Below the pieces are notes generated by a model. That model was not told the origin of the DNA and searched no databases. It saw only the letters and a list, made by a program, of their open reading frames with translations. Of a stretch of DNA of 64,000 nt, positions 17,094 to 25,798 are shown one piece after another. Every line of letters starts with the position of its first letter. Positions within the stretch are counted from its first letter, which is position 1. The DNA lies in assembly GCA_033717875.1 (NCBI GenBank), contig JADDKJ010000009.1:27734-91733 (forward strand), given 5' to 3'. Source of the stretch: SBBG01 sp033717875 (lineage in GTDB: Bacteria; Pseudomonadota; Gammaproteobacteria; Ga0077554; Ga007554). The translations under genes and the position numbers were made by a program.

Positions 17094-18296
17094 TCACCCT
17101 GAGCACGAATCTCCCCGCAGGGGGCAGTTCACTGTAACATCCCCAGTATGCCCCTCCTTCCCATGGCGGCACCAGACGCAGGCGCAATCCACGTGATTGC
17201 AACTCGCATCCTTGCGGCGCAGGCGCAGCCGGCGCTGCGCCCAGGGCAACAGCAACCGCTTGAGCGGCCACGGTTGGTAGATGCCGTGCAGGCAGCGATG
17301 GGCGTCCCAATGTCGCGCCTGATTGCGCCGCAGTATCCAGCGGTAACCACGGTTGCCCAAGGCGGCGAAAATGGCCCGGTTGACCTGGCCGTTCCAGAGC
17401 TGCGGCCCCAGCTCCCGCCGCCACAGGCGATCGTAGTCTTCGCCCTGCAGCAGGCTGCGCGCCGCCAGCACGCCGGAGACGAGGGCGAAACGCATGCCGA
17501 AGCCCCACAGAAAATCCTGGAACCCCGCCTGCTCACCCACCACCGGATGGCCGCCGGACGCGGCGCGTTCGGGGATGCGGAAATTGCCCGCTCCGCCGTG
17601 AGGCTGGGGATTGTCCATCTCCAGGCCAACCAGACGCTGGAAGGCCGCCACGGTTCGCTCGACATATAGCTTTTCCTGCTTGAAACCAGTGAACATACAG
17701 CTCTTGACGGTGCCGCGGCCGTTCATGATCAGGAGATAGGCGTAACCTCTCGGCGCGATGTCATCGTCATAGATCACCCAGAAGCCGTTCTCCCTGTCGG
17801 TATCGAAATGGTAGCCGACGGCGATGGCGTCGGCGACCTTGGGACCGGTGGCGAGGATGGCGGGCCCCTCCACATGGTCGAGCCGGCTGTCGAAGCGCAC
17901 CTCCACCCCCAACCCCTGCGCCTGGGCGAGCAACGCACTGTCGAGGGTGCGCGGGCCCGGACCGCGCTCCACCAGATAGAAGAGCGCCTTCTTGCCGGCG
18001 AGGTCATAGCGCTCGCCCCAGGCGTCGAAGCCGATGCCACGATCGCAGGACACGCGGGCGAAGGTCGTGGCGAGGCCCAGGTCTCGCAACACTTCGAGCG
18101 CGTCCTGTTCACTGCTCCAGTTTTCCAGCCCCTGCAAATCGCCCTGAAAGCGGTACCCCACCTCCGCGTGGGCTTCATGGATCACGACCCGCCGCCCCGC
18201 CTGCGCCAAGGTGATGGCGGCGGCCAATCCCGCCGGGCCCGCGCCGGCGATCCGAACCGGGGTATCCGGATTATTATTTTGCTGATTAACGTTCAT
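17094..18296 (-). CDS. FAD-dependent oxidoreductase (geranylgeranyl reductase-like)
   Basis: The roughly 400-residue flavoprotein has an N-terminal dinucleotide-binding fold (VRIAGAGPAGLAAAITLAQA, GxGxxG at 18-23, acidic residue at the end of strand two) and the family segments EVGYRFQGDLQGLENW and PVVGEQAGFQDFLWGFGMRF, which place it with geranylgeranyl-reductase and digeranylgeranylglycerolipid-reductase-like enzymes. These reduce isoprenoid double bonds; the substrate is unknown. The C-terminus carries an unusual cysteine cluster, CNHVDCACVWCRHG, which could bind metal or a cluster. I chose the ATG at 18296; an in-frame ATG at 18326 overlaps the relic upstream. It is near a YHS gene and methyltransferase relics. 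Confidence 0.75.
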   Translation of the reverse strand: MNVNQQNNNPDTPVRIAGAGPAGLAAAITLAQAGRRVVIHEAHAEVGYRFQGDLQGLENWSSEQDALEVLRDLGLATTFARVSCDRGIGFDAWGERYDLAGKKALFYLVERGPGPRTLDSALLAQAQGLGVEVRFDSRLDHVEGPAILATGPKVADAIAVGYHFDTDRENGFWVIYDDDIAPRGYAYLLIMNGRGTVKSCMFTGFKQEKLYVERTVAAFQRLVGLEMDNPQPHGGAGNFRIPERAASGGHPVVGEQAGFQDFLWGFGMRFALVSGVLAARSLLQGEDYDRLWRRELGPQLWNGQVNRAIFAALGNRGYRWILRRNQARHWDAHRCLHGIYQPWPLKRLLLPWAQRRLRLRRKDASCNHVDCACVWCRHGKEGHTGDVTVNCPLRGDSCSG

Positions 18297-18312
18297 AAGT
18301 TTTTCTTGCAAG

Positions 18313-18546
18313 TTACCCCACGACACATTCCATTACCGGCGCGCCACGCCGTTCGGACCCGAATTTGGGAAAGGCCTGCGCTTCGAAACCGTCGTCAAAC
18401 TCCGCCAGCGCCAACAGCGCGGCAACAGAGACCGCCCCCTGTCCGCCGCGGCCGTGAAAGCGGATTTCGTGGAAACGCTGTGCCGCGGCTGCGGGCTCTT
18501 TTTCCTTGGCATCGTTCTTAGCACGGCTTTCCAGTGATTCGTTCAT
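18313..18546 (-). pseudogene. N-terminal relic of 2-oxoacid:ferredoxin oxidoreductase gamma subunit
   Basis: The frame reads EIRFHGRGGQGAVSVAALLA then FEAQAFPKFGSERRGAPVME, which is the start of the gamma domain of pyruvate or 2-oxoglutarate ferredoxin oxidoreductase (RGGQG and FGxERRGAPV). A full gamma domain is about 180 residues; here it ends after 77 with the unrelated CVVG and a stop. No alpha, beta or delta subunit is nearby. GAGG before the ATG at 18546 suggests an original start. It is a truncated fragment and unlikely to be functional. Confidence 0.8.
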
Positions 18547-18608
18547 AGCAAAAACCTCGTCATCGAACGGATTGGTTGACCCGTCTTGCGACCTGCTCAG
18601 CGGTAGCT

Positions 18609-19301
18609 CTATTTGGCTTCATCCTGGGATTCACAGCATTCACTGCCGCGTTCGTAGATGTCATCGCGCCGCAGCGGCGTTGTCAGGAGTTGACGCGCGT
18701 GGCCGGCCAGCACCTGATAGACATTGGTGCTGCCCTCATCAAAGTAATAAGCGGATCCCGCCATATACAGGCGCCACACCCGGTAGGCCGCTTCGCCCAC
18801 CCTGTCCACCGCCTGCTCGCGGTGGGCTTCCAGGGCCCGCAGCCAGCGCCGCAGGGTCAGGGCGTAGTGGCGTCGCAATCCTTCCACATCGATGATCTCG
18901 AAACCGGTCTGCTCCATTGTGCTGGACATATCGCTGATGCGCGCCAGCTCGCCGTCCGGAAACACGTAACGGTTCATGAAGCGCGTGATCGGCGTCTTCT
19001 GCCAGCCGGTGTCGTTGGTGATGCCGTGATTCAGGAACAGGCCGCCCGGTTTGAGGACACGCTTGACGGTGCCGAAGTAGACCGGAAAATTGGCGACGCC
19101 GATGTGTTCGAACATGCCGACGCTGACAACCTTGTCGTAGCGTACGCCTTCGGGTAGTTCACGATAGTCACGCAGTTCGATCGTTACCTGTCCCTGCAGA
19201 CCCTCGTTGCGCACCTGTTCCACCGCATAGGCGTATTGCTGCTCGCTGAGCGTGATGCCATGGGCGCGAACGCCATAATTACGTGCCGCCCAGCACACCA
19301 A
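18609..19301 (-). pseudogene. cfa: Cyclopropane-fatty-acid synthase, N-terminally truncated
   Basis: From VCWAARNYGVRAHGITLSEQ to the stop the sequence is the C-terminal two thirds of a CFA/mycolic-acid-type cyclopropane synthase: VSVGMFEHIGVANFPVYFGT, LNHGITNDTG, RYVFPDGELARISDM, GLRRHYALTLRRW, and the end VYQVLAGHAR. The N-terminal domain and SAM motif I are missing. They are replaced by the 5' part of a UbiE-like methyltransferase in a different frame (19279-19602), joined at a short GC-rich identity around 19303-19312. The product would lack the SAM-binding glycine loop. CFA synthases methylenate unsaturated membrane lipids. Confidence 0.8.
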
Positions 19302-19602
19302 GGCGCCGCGCCGCGGCGATCATGCGCAAGGCGGGATCGATGCCGATCACCTCGCCTGCCTCGCCCACGGCCTCGGCCGCGAGACGCGTCAACACTCCAG
19401 TGCCGCAGCCGACATCGAGCACACGCTCGCCCGGCTCGAGCGCCGCACGGCGCAGCGTCTCCTCACGGAATCGCCGGCCCAATCCCACCAGTGCACAACC
19501 GAGGTCATAGAACGGCGCCTGCCAGCGCATCACCGCGCCATGGGTGTGGGGCGGGGACTCGTCCGTCCGGGGAACGCAGGGTGGCAGTTCCTTCTTCTCC
19601 AT
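19279..19602 (-). pseudogene. 5' fragment of UbiE-like methyltransferase fused to cfa
   Basis: This 107-residue frame contains VMRWQAPFYDLGCALVGLGR, ETLRRAALEPGERVLDVGCG and IGIDPALRMIAAAR, which align with the methyltransferases at 333-1148 and 26103-26918. It stops about 12 residues after the homology ends. The N-terminal membrane segments of the other copies are absent. The DNA then continues as cyclopropane synthase in another frame. It is the product of an illegitimate join between two class I methyltransferase genes; the fragment alone lacks the acceptor site. Confidence 0.75.
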
Positions 19603-19605
19603 GGT

Positions 19606-19859
19606 TTAGCCCTCGCGTAGCCTCTTCAGACGCTCGCGAAAGGCGGTCTCGTCAAGCCCGCCGGTGTATTCGAGTTGCCGTCGATCACGATGTCCGGCGC
19701 CGACAGCACCCGGTACTGCTGCAGGATCTCCGGGTGCTGCGCCATGTCGACGTATTCCACCTTCATATCCGGGAAATCCGGCTGCACCTTCTCGATCACG
19801 TGCTTGGCCTTGGCGCATTGAGCGCAATTGGGAACGGTGATGAAGAGCACCTCGATCAT
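19606..19859 (-). pseudogene. Thioredoxin-fold (glutaredoxin-like) protein with 1-base deletion
   Basis: The first part, MIEVLFITVPNCAQCAKAKH, has a CAQC redox motif, then VEYVDMAQHPEILQQYRVLS and APDIVIDG, the cis-Pro region of a small thioredoxin-fold protein. After IVIDGN the frame is lost; the expected ending LEYTGGLDETAFRERLKRLR is read in a neighbouring frame to the stop at 19606. Restoring one base near 19681 gives a normal protein of about 84 residues. It may be a true mutation or an assembly error. It lies at the end of the metal cassette. Confidence 0.75.
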
Positions 19860-19991
19860 GTCCGCTGCTCCAGCCGGTAACCCAGGCCTTGATCAAATCC
19901 CGTTTTGCCTGGCTGGTTCCTCCATACCGCCCAAAGCAACCACTACTGACGGCCACATTGGTGTGAGCTGCCGCCTTGGCCAGCGGAACCT

Positions 19992-20264
19992 TCATGCGCT
20001 ATGACTGGGCATTCCCCAGCGCCGCCGGAGAAAGTTGTAAATCGGCACGTAGACCAGCCCGGCATACACACCGTAGAGAAAGCTCTCGACGAGTCCCAGC
20101 AAAAAACCCCACCAGGTGAGCCATTTGAACGCCGGCAACACCTGTTCGAGAAGTTCATGCATATGCAGGCTCTGCGGCGTGACCAGACCGTAGATCACAC
20201 ACACGATGAAGGTCACCGCGCCCCACAGCCCCAGCGCCCAGGAGACGAGCTTGATGTTCAGCAT
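19992..20264 (-). CDS. DUF5676-type small membrane protein
   Basis: This 90-residue protein has two hydrophobic helices: SWALGLWGAVTFIVCVIYGL and, after a short amphipathic region (LHMHELLEQVLPAFKWLTWW), GFLLGLVESFLYGVYAGLVY. The pattern MLNIKLVSWALGLWGAVTF is characteristic of the DUF5676 family found in metal-resistance clusters; the function is unknown. GAGGAG lies eight bases before the ATG at 20264. Confidence 0.7.
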   Translation of the reverse strand: MLNIKLVSWALGLWGAVTFIVCVIYGLVTPQSLHMHELLEQVLPAFKWLTWWGFLLGLVESFLYGVYAGLVYVPIYNFLRRRWGMPSHSA

Positions 20265-20275
20265 GACCGTTCTCC

Positions 20276-20479
20276 TCAATGTTGATGGCCTTGCGGCCTG
20301 TCCTTGCCCGATTCTTCTCCGCCCGAGGGGCGTTGATCATCCCCGCCGCCGCAACAGCCGCCACCACCACGACCTCCATGACCGCCATGCCCACCATGGC
20401 CACCATGGCCGAACAAGTGCATGCCAATGAACAGGACAAAAATCACAACCCATACCCAATTCTGCGCTAACCATTCCAT
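20276..20479 (-). CDS. Small Gly/His-rich membrane protein
   Basis: The 67-residue product has one membrane segment (NWVWVVIFVLFIGMHLFG) followed by three GHGGHGG-type repeats, GGGGCCGGGDD and an acidic/basic tail ending in GHQH. The His, Cys and Gly run suggests metal binding. It resembles the DUF2933 proteins at 1803-2012 and 21796-22008 in layout but has only one clear helix. GGAGG precedes the ATG at 20479, and it is about a dozen bases from the DUF5676 gene. Confidence 0.65.
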   Translation of the reverse strand: MEWLAQNWVWVVIFVLFIGMHLFGHGGHGGHGGHGGRGGGGCCGGGDDQRPSGGEESGKDRPQGHQH

Positions 20480-20577
20480 ATCGCACCTCCTCGATTACAC
20501 CTACCCAAACGATCATGCCGAACTATTCCACCTGATACACGTCGCGACAGACGCGGCACCTCACTGCGCATAACTTC

Positions 20578-21069
20578 TCAAAAAGAGCGCCGCGGCGGGC
20601 TGACCTCCACGCTCTCGATCTCCCATTCCTCGACTTCGTGCATGAAGGCACGCTTCAACTGTTCCGTCCATCCTTCGCCCAGCCGCACGCCCGCCCCGGT
20701 GAGGGTGGCCTCGATCTCGCCGGCGCTCACCTGCAACAAATCGTAGGTGATCTCGATCACCGCGCCGGCAATAGACACATGCGCTACCCCCATGAGGCCG
20801 CGCAACACCTCTTCCACGATGGCCGCGCCTTCACCCGACAACGGCCGGGCCAGACGCAGGCGCCGCCGCTTGAGCACGGTTCCCCCCGCCTGCTTTGCCG
20901 CCTTCACGCCCGGATATCCGATGTACAGATGCGGATGCGCGAGGAAGCGGGCCCGGCATTGCTCGGAACAGAAGGCGAACTCCATCTGCAGGTGGACCAG
21001 CGCATGTTGCCCCGGCGCCACTTCCATGCCGCAGACCGGATCCCGGACTTTTTGCTGCCCTTTGCTCAT
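20578..21069 (-). CDS. YHS domain protein with HMA-like C-terminal domain
   Basis: The 163-residue protein begins with a YHS domain (VRDPVCGMEVAPGQHALVHL, EFAFCSEQCRARFLAHPHLY). The C-terminal half, LSGEGAAIVEEVLRGLMGVA then ITYDLLQVSAGEIEATLTGA, has the beta-alpha-beta look of a heavy-metal-associated fold but without the CxxC pair. It ends with an acidic stretch, HEVEEWEIESVEV. A plausible role is a cytoplasmic metal chaperone or sensor for the nearby P1B ATPase. The start at 21069 follows AGGAG at a rather long spacing; an in-frame ATG is at 21084. Confidence 0.7.
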   Translation of the reverse strand: MSKGQQKVRDPVCGMEVAPGQHALVHLQMEFAFCSEQCRARFLAHPHLYIGYPGVKAAKQAGGTVLKRRRLRLARPLSGEGAAIVEEVLRGLMGVAHVSIAGAVIEITYDLLQVSAGEIEATLTGAGVRLGEGWTEQLKRAFMHEVEEWEIESVEVSPPRRSF

Positions 21070-21149
21070 AAACAAGCTCCTCACACTTTACGCCCGCACT
21101 GTGTCAGCGGCGAACACGCGGTCTCTGTCATGCCATTAGTCTCCTTATG

Positions 21150-21803
21150 TCAGCCATGCCCTGCGCGCGGTGCGGCTCCCCATCGCGGGAGGAAGGCCGG
21201 GGTCCGTGCCGCGTAGCGCGTATATTCTTCGCCGAATTCTCTGGCCACCTCCCGCTCCTCGCGCCGCGCCAGCCTGACGTACATGTAAACCAGTACCGGA
21301 AACATCAATAGCGTCAGTATCGTCGGCCACTGCAATAGAAAACCAAACATGATCATGATGAACGCCACATATTGCGGATGACGTATCCGCGCATAGGGAC
21401 CGCTCGTCGCCAGGGTATGTGTTTGCTGCGCCGCATAGAGCGCTTTCCAGGCAGCGGCGAGCAGCCAGAACCCGCCGCCGATGAAGATCATGCTCAGGAT
21501 ATGAAATGGCCCGAAGTGTGGATTGGCGCGCCAGCCGAACAGCATCTCCAGCAGGTGGCCGGCGTCGTAGGAAAACCAGTTGATGCCCGGGTAACGGCTC
21601 TGCAACCAGCCGGAGAGTAAATAAATGGTCAGCGGAAAACCGTACATCTCGGTGAACAGCGCCACCAGAAACGCGGAGAAGGCGCCGAAACTGCGCCAGT
21701 CGCGTTTGCTCCGTGGCTTGAAGAAACTGAATGCGAAGATGATGAACACCAGCGAATTGATGATCACCAGCGACCACAGTCCGTAGCCGGATGTTTCAGT
21801 CAT
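21150..21803 (-). CDS. Isoprenylcysteine carboxyl methyltransferase-like membrane protein, second paralogue
   Basis: This paralogue of 1145-1810 is nearly identical through the membrane segments (FTEMYGFPLTIYLLSGWLQS, MLFGWRANPHFGPFHILSMI) and the SAM signature ARIRHPQYVAFIMIMFGF. Differences are concentrated at the two ends, which indicates an older duplication than the A/B/C blocks. I chose the ATG at 21803 because GGAGGG lies six bases upstream and ATGACTGA overlaps the DUF2933 stop. It is followed by the YHS-HMA gene and preceded by DUF2933, UbiE-like methyltransferase and P1B ATPase genes. Confidence 0.82.
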   Translation of the reverse strand: MTETSGYGLWSLVIINSLVFIIFAFSFFKPRSKRDWRSFGAFSAFLVALFTEMYGFPLTIYLLSGWLQSRYPGINWFSYDAGHLLEMLFGWRANPHFGPFHILSMIFIGGGFWLLAAAWKALYAAQQTHTLATSGPYARIRHPQYVAFIMIMFGFLLQWPTILTLLMFPVLVYMYVRLARREEREVAREFGEEYTRYAARTPAFLPRWGAAPRAGHG

Positions 21804-22008
21804 GTTTGTGCCCTCCACCATGCCCACGATGCATGAAGATATGCAACAGCGGGCAGGCGAGCAGCAGCAGAAAAGGCAAAACACCCAAGGCATGAGCACG
21901 GTGCTCGCTGAAAAGAAAAAACGCGGCGATGGCGAGAAACCCGATCAGCACCCAATTGAACCCGGCCTTGCCGCTGCCAGGGGTATGATGTTCATGTGTG
22001 TCAGGCAC
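21796..22008 (-). CDS. DUF2933-type small membrane protein, second paralogue
   Basis: The 70-residue product matches 1803-2012: NWVLIGFLAIAAFFLFSEHR, LGVLPFLLLLACPLLHIFMH and the tail RGHGGGHKHD. The start is a GTG at 22008 with GGAG ten bases upstream; a longer frame to 22062 would read through the hairpin at 22046-22066. Its stop overlaps the ICMT start, so translation is coupled. Confidence 0.7.
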   Translation of the reverse strand: MPDTHEHHTPGSGKAGFNWVLIGFLAIAAFFLFSEHRAHALGVLPFLLLLACPLLHIFMHRGHGGGHKHD

Positions 22009-22045
22009 GTTGTTATCACTCCGGTTTATTGACGTTGAAAACCAT

Positions 22046-22066
22046 GGTTGTGCGCAGCGCACAACC
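22046..22066. terminator. Perfect 10-bp-arm hairpin between methyltransferase and DUF2933 genes
   Basis: Arms GGTTGTGCGC and GCGCACAACC pair with a single-base loop. On the plus strand a T run follows (22069-22074). On the minus strand, the direction of the genes, it would sit between the methyltransferase stop and the DUF2933 start, where it may attenuate or protect mRNA. Confidence 0.5.
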
Positions 22067-22084
22067 TGTTTTTTGATGAATACA

Positions 22085-22906
22085 TCATGTCACGGCCGGT
22101 GGCTTCACGGCTACCCAGAAACTCAGCAGCTTTATCCAACGCCCGCGCATCATCACGGGATTGAATCCCGCGCCTTGCAAATAAGCGGGAATCTCACCGC
22201 GCAGATTGGGCGCGGTGAAAGGCATAAGCAGCAGCGGCCAGACGATCAACCATACATACCAGACTGCTGGGCGATCGACATCGACAATCACGAATCGGCC
22301 ACCGGGCTTGAGCACGCGGTATACCTCGGCGAGTCCCGCGCGTTTCAGATCCGGCGTCAGGTGGTGCAACATGCAGATGGAGAATACGACATCGAAATGC
22401 TCGCTATCGAAGGGCAAGGCTTCAATGGCGGCGACCTTGAAGCTTGCGTGGCTCGCCTCTGCGTTCGCGTTGCGACGAGCGACCTGGAGCATGGCGGGAG
22501 AGGGATCGATGCCGACCGTTTCGCCGTTATCTCCGACCGCCAGCGCCGCAAGACGCGTCAGCACGCCGGTGCCACAACCGACATCCAGCACATGCTGTCC
22601 CGATTGCAGCTCGGCGTGACGCAGGGTCTCGTGGCGGAATTCCTGACCGAGTCCCAGCAGCGAGCAGTAAAAATCATAAACCGGTGCGGCATAATTCATG
22701 GTAACGCCGTGGGTGTGGACGGCAGGCTCGTCGAGTGACGACAAAGCCCGCCGCGACAGCCACCAGCCGTAAAGCATCACGGCAGGACAGGACAGGGCGA
22801 TGACCGCGATAAACAGCGTGAACGGGGTGAATCCCCAGGTGCGCAGCACAAAGATCGCAAGTATCACCGCACCAATCGCGCACAACTTGCTGGCGATATG
22901 GTTCAT
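22085..22906 (-). CDS. Membrane-anchored class I SAM methyltransferase (UbiE-like), second paralogue
   Basis: This 273-residue relative of the methyltransferases at 333-1148 and 26103-26918 is more diverged. Two N-terminal membrane helices (GAVILAIFVLRTWGFTPFTL and an ALSCPAVMLYGWWLS segment) precede HVLDVGCGTGVLTRLAALAV, the acidic strand GIDPSPAMLQVARR, MLHHLTPDLKRAGLAEVYRV and LKPGGRFVIVDVDRP. The ATG overlaps the stop of the P1B ATPase, so the two are translationally coupled. This directly links the methyltransferase to metal transport, although its substrate is unknown. Confidence 0.85.
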   Translation of the reverse strand: MNHIASKLCAIGAVILAIFVLRTWGFTPFTLFIAVIALSCPAVMLYGWWLSRRALSSLDEPAVHTHGVTMNYAAPVYDFYCSLLGLGQEFRHETLRHAELQSGQHVLDVGCGTGVLTRLAALAVGDNGETVGIDPSPAMLQVARRNANAEASHASFKVAAIEALPFDSEHFDVVFSICMLHHLTPDLKRAGLAEVYRVLKPGGRFVIVDVDRPAVWYVWLIVWPLLLMPFTAPNLRGEIPAYLQGAGFNPVMMRGRWIKLLSFWVAVKPPAVT

Positions 22907-25227
22907 GGCGTCAACCTTGCGCGTTTGAGTGTGGCCGAGTTGACGATCACCGACAGCGAGCTCAGCGCCATGGCCGCGGCCGCGATAATCGGGTTCAAAA
23001 ATCCCAAGGCCGCAATGGGGATGCCCACAGTGTTGTAGATGAAGGCCCAGAACAGGTTCTGCTTGATCTTGCGCATGGTGGCACGTGACAGGCGGATGGC
23101 CGCGACCACGTCGCGCACGTCGTTCTTGATCAGGACGATGCCGCCGGTCTCCTTCGCCACGTCGGAGCCGGAGCCGATGGCGATCCCAATGTCCGCCACC
23201 GCGAGCGCCGGCGCGTCGTTGACGCCGTCGCCCACCATGGCGACTGCCTTGCCCTGTTGCCGCAGCTCTTGAATGATGCGCGCCTTGTCGCCCGGCAGCA
23301 CTTCCGCGATCACTCGCGTGATGCCGAGTTGCACGGCGATGGCCTGCGCGGTGCGCTGGTTGTCACCGGTGAGTAGAATCACCTCGACGCCTTCTTGCCG
23401 CAGTGCCAACACCGCCTCCTGCGCCTCCGGTTTTAATGTGTCGGCAACGGCGATGATACCGGACAACATACCGTCCCAGCCCACCAGCATGGCGGTCTTG
23501 CCTTCCGTCTCCAGCCGGCTCATGGTCTCTTCCGCCGGCGCAGTGTCTATGCCTTCGCGCGCGAACAGGCGGCGGTTTCCCATTAGCACCTGCCGCCCCT
23601 CGACTTGGCCGCGAATACCGTGACCGGGAATCGCTTCGAAATCCGCCACCTTCGGCAACACGAGTTCGCGGTGTTGCGCGGCGCGTACGATCGCTTCGCC
23701 CAACGGATGCTCTGAACCGGCCTCAACGGCTGCGGCGAGGCGCAGGATGTCGGCTTCCGTTGCAGCACCGAGCGCAACGATGTCCGTAACGTTGGGCTCG
23801 CCACGGGTCAGCGTGCCGGTCTTGTCGAATACCACCGTGGTCAGCTTTTCCGCCCGCTCCAGCACTTCAGCGCCACGGATTAGGATGCCGGCCTCGGCCC
23901 CCTTGCCCACGCCCACCATCAGCGCCGCCGGCGTGGCGACACCCAGCGCGCACGGACATGAGATAATCAGCACCGCGATAAAGGCGAGTAGCCCCTGCGG
24001 GAAATTGCCGGCCGCCCACCAGCCGAAGAAGGCCAGGAACGCGATCGCCACCACCGCCGGGACGAAATACGCGGTCACCTTGTCGGCGAGGCGCTGCACA
24101 GCGGCGGTGCTGGCCTGGGCGTCCTCCACCATCTTGATAATCTGGGCCAGCGCCGTCTCGGCCCCGACCCGCGTCGCCTTGAAGCGGAACAGGCCGGTGC
24201 GATTGAGCGTGCCGCCGATCACCGCGCTGCCCGCGGCCTTTTCCACCGGCATGGACTCACCGGTAAGCATCGACTCGTCCACCGAGGAGTTGCCCTCCAG
24301 CACCAGGCCATCGGTGGGAATTTTCTCGCCGGGCCGCACCACCACGGTCTCGTCCACCATCACGGATTCAGCGGGCACCTCCATCTCGGCGCCCTCCCGA
24401 ACCACGTGGGCGACAGCCGGCTTCAGGTCCAGAAGCTTGCGCACCGCCGCCGAGGAGCGTTTCTTGATGATCTCTTCCATGTATTTGCCGAGCAGCACAA
24501 AGGCGATGATGACGGCGGAAACCTCGAAGTAGACATCGCGTTCCTCGACCTTGACCGGCAGCACTTCGGGGAAGAACAGCACCGCCACGCTATAGAAATA
24601 GGCCACCGAGGTGCCGAGCGCGATAAGAAAATCCATGTTGATGCTGCGCGTGCGGATGGCGCTCCACGCGCCTTTGTAGAAACTCCAACCGCCAATGAAC
24701 TGCACCGGTGTCACCAGGATGAACAACCACATGCCCCACGTGAACCACGGTAGTTGCGGAATCGGCGCCCAGGTAACGATAGTTGCACCGGTGGCAAGGA
24801 ACAAAAACGCCCCTGCTCGCAATATCGCGAGCGCCAGCACGCCGGTGAGCGCGATAGTCACGCGCGTACGCATGGACTTGAGTTCCTGCTCGGGTGATTC
24901 GAAGGTACGCTGACAGGCGGGACTGCAAAAGTAGTAACTGCGTCCACCGCGCTCGGTCTTTAGCGCCGTCGCCTTCTCCACCACCATACCGCAGATCGGA
25001 TCCTTGGCCATTTCCCTGGAGGGCTTTGCCGTCGCGGCGGCGGGCATGGCGTGCATATGGGATTCTGTTTCGGCGCCAGATCCCGGGCGTGCGTAGGCCG
25101 CCGGATTGGCTTCGAACTGATGCAGGCAGCGGGTGGAGCAGAAATAGTACGTCGTCCCCTGGTAGACAGAAGAGCCTGCCGCCTTCTTCTCGTCCACCAC
25201 CATGCCACAGACTGGATCGGTTACCAT
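22903..25227 (-). CDS. Copper/silver P1B-type ATPase with two N-terminal YHS domains
   Basis: The 774-residue protein exports monovalent metal. Residues 1-46 and 73-112 are YHS domains (DPVCGMVV ... YYFCSTRC and DPICGMVV ... YYFCSPAC), separated by a Met/His linker. The ATPase core follows: TGES (322-325), the membrane motif SCPCALG with CPC at 424-426, DKTGT (468-472) and GDGVNDAPAL. CPC in helix six indicates Cu(I)/Ag(I). No HMA domain is present; the YHS domains replace it. It heads the run methyltransferase-DUF2933-ICMT-YHS-HMA-DUF5676. Confidence 0.92.
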   Translation of the reverse strand: MVTDPVCGMVVDEKKAAGSSVYQGTTYYFCSTRCLHQFEANPAAYARPGSGAETESHMHAMPAAATAKPSREMAKDPICGMVVEKATALKTERGGRSYYFCSPACQRTFESPEQELKSMRTRVTIALTGVLALAILRAGAFLFLATGATIVTWAPIPQLPWFTWGMWLFILVTPVQFIGGWSFYKGAWSAIRTRSINMDFLIALGTSVAYFYSVAVLFFPEVLPVKVEERDVYFEVSAVIIAFVLLGKYMEEIIKKRSSAAVRKLLDLKPAVAHVVREGAEMEVPAESVMVDETVVVRPGEKIPTDGLVLEGNSSVDESMLTGESMPVEKAAGSAVIGGTLNRTGLFRFKATRVGAETALAQIIKMVEDAQASTAAVQRLADKVTAYFVPAVVAIAFLAFFGWWAAGNFPQGLLAFIAVLIISCPCALGVATPAALMVGVGKGAEAGILIRGAEVLERAEKLTTVVFDKTGTLTRGEPNVTDIVALGAATEADILRLAAAVEAGSEHPLGEAIVRAAQHRELVLPKVADFEAIPGHGIRGQVEGRQVLMGNRRLFAREGIDTAPAEETMSRLETEGKTAMLVGWDGMLSGIIAVADTLKPEAQEAVLALRQEGVEVILLTGDNQRTAQAIAVQLGITRVIAEVLPGDKARIIQELRQQGKAVAMVGDGVNDAPALAVADIGIAIGSGSDVAKETGGIVLIKNDVRDVVAAIRLSRATMRKIKQNLFWAFIYNTVGIPIAALGFLNPIIAAAAMALSSLSVIVNSATLKRARLTP

Positions 25228-25244
25228 TTGCCGTTCTCCTTATT

Positions 25245-25278
25245 GCCCCCTCACCCCCGCATGCGGGGGTGAGGGGGC
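25245..25278. repeat. 34-bp perfect palindrome at end of rhodanese gene
   Basis: Two 17-base arms are exact reverse complements with no loop; the sequence is built of C5 and G5 runs around GCATGC. It lies between the P1B ATPase start (25227) and the rhodanese C-terminal codons. It is probably an extragenic palindromic element and may act as a terminator. Confidence 0.7.
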
Positions 25279-25442
25279 GGGATTTTGCGAATCGTCAGCG
25301 CGGTTTTTGAATGACAATCGGTATCCCGCTTTCTCCCACGCCATCATTCCGCCCTGAAGATTCCACACATTGGTATAGCCGAGCCGCACCAGCTTTTCAG
25401 CGGCGATCGCGCTCATTCTTCCGGTGCGGCAATACAAAAGTA

Positions 25443-25798
25443 AATGGGTATCCCCTTCACGCACGTAACATTGGCGTCAGCCATGGAAGCGATGCGCTAG
25501 CGAGCGATGGCTGACAACCCCCGGATAGCCTAGGGCGTCCTGTTTTGTCGGAGTCTGCGCGTGAGCGCAGGCGTTTTGGGACAGGGACGTCCCAAAATGT
25601 ATACCGAGCACGGCGGCACAATCGGAGCCGACTGGATTTTCGCGGCACTGATAGATCAAACCCCGCTCCGGACGGCAATAATGGGCCGCCGACACCTCGA
25701 AAATGGTGCAATAACGCGGATTTTTTGCCGTCACGGGTAGCGACTTCCCCATTATTTCAGGCGGACGGGTAGCGGTGGCGTGAAGGGGATACCCAGTC
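25443..25798. mobile_element. MITE-like insertion, 18-bp perfect inverted ends, 7-bp target duplication
   Basis: TGGGTATCCCCTTCACGC at 25445-25462 is exactly repeated in inverse at 25778-25795. AAAAGTA occurs immediately outside at 25436-25442 and 25799-25805. The uninterrupted rhodanese gene at the left end of the window has the single-copy target (AATACAAAAGGATTTTCGC), so the insertion and its target duplication can be read directly. The interior has no transposase; it has a 9-bp-arm hairpin (25476-25484 with 25507-25515), and a minus-strand frame encoding KNPRYCTIFEVSAAHYCRPE of unknown origin. Confidence 0.85.

Noticed and set aside
20276..20479. The GGHGGHGG-coding repeats as a CRISPR or tandem-repeat array
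   Set aside because: Only three short in-frame codon repeats inside a gene with a good ribosome site; there are no spacers.
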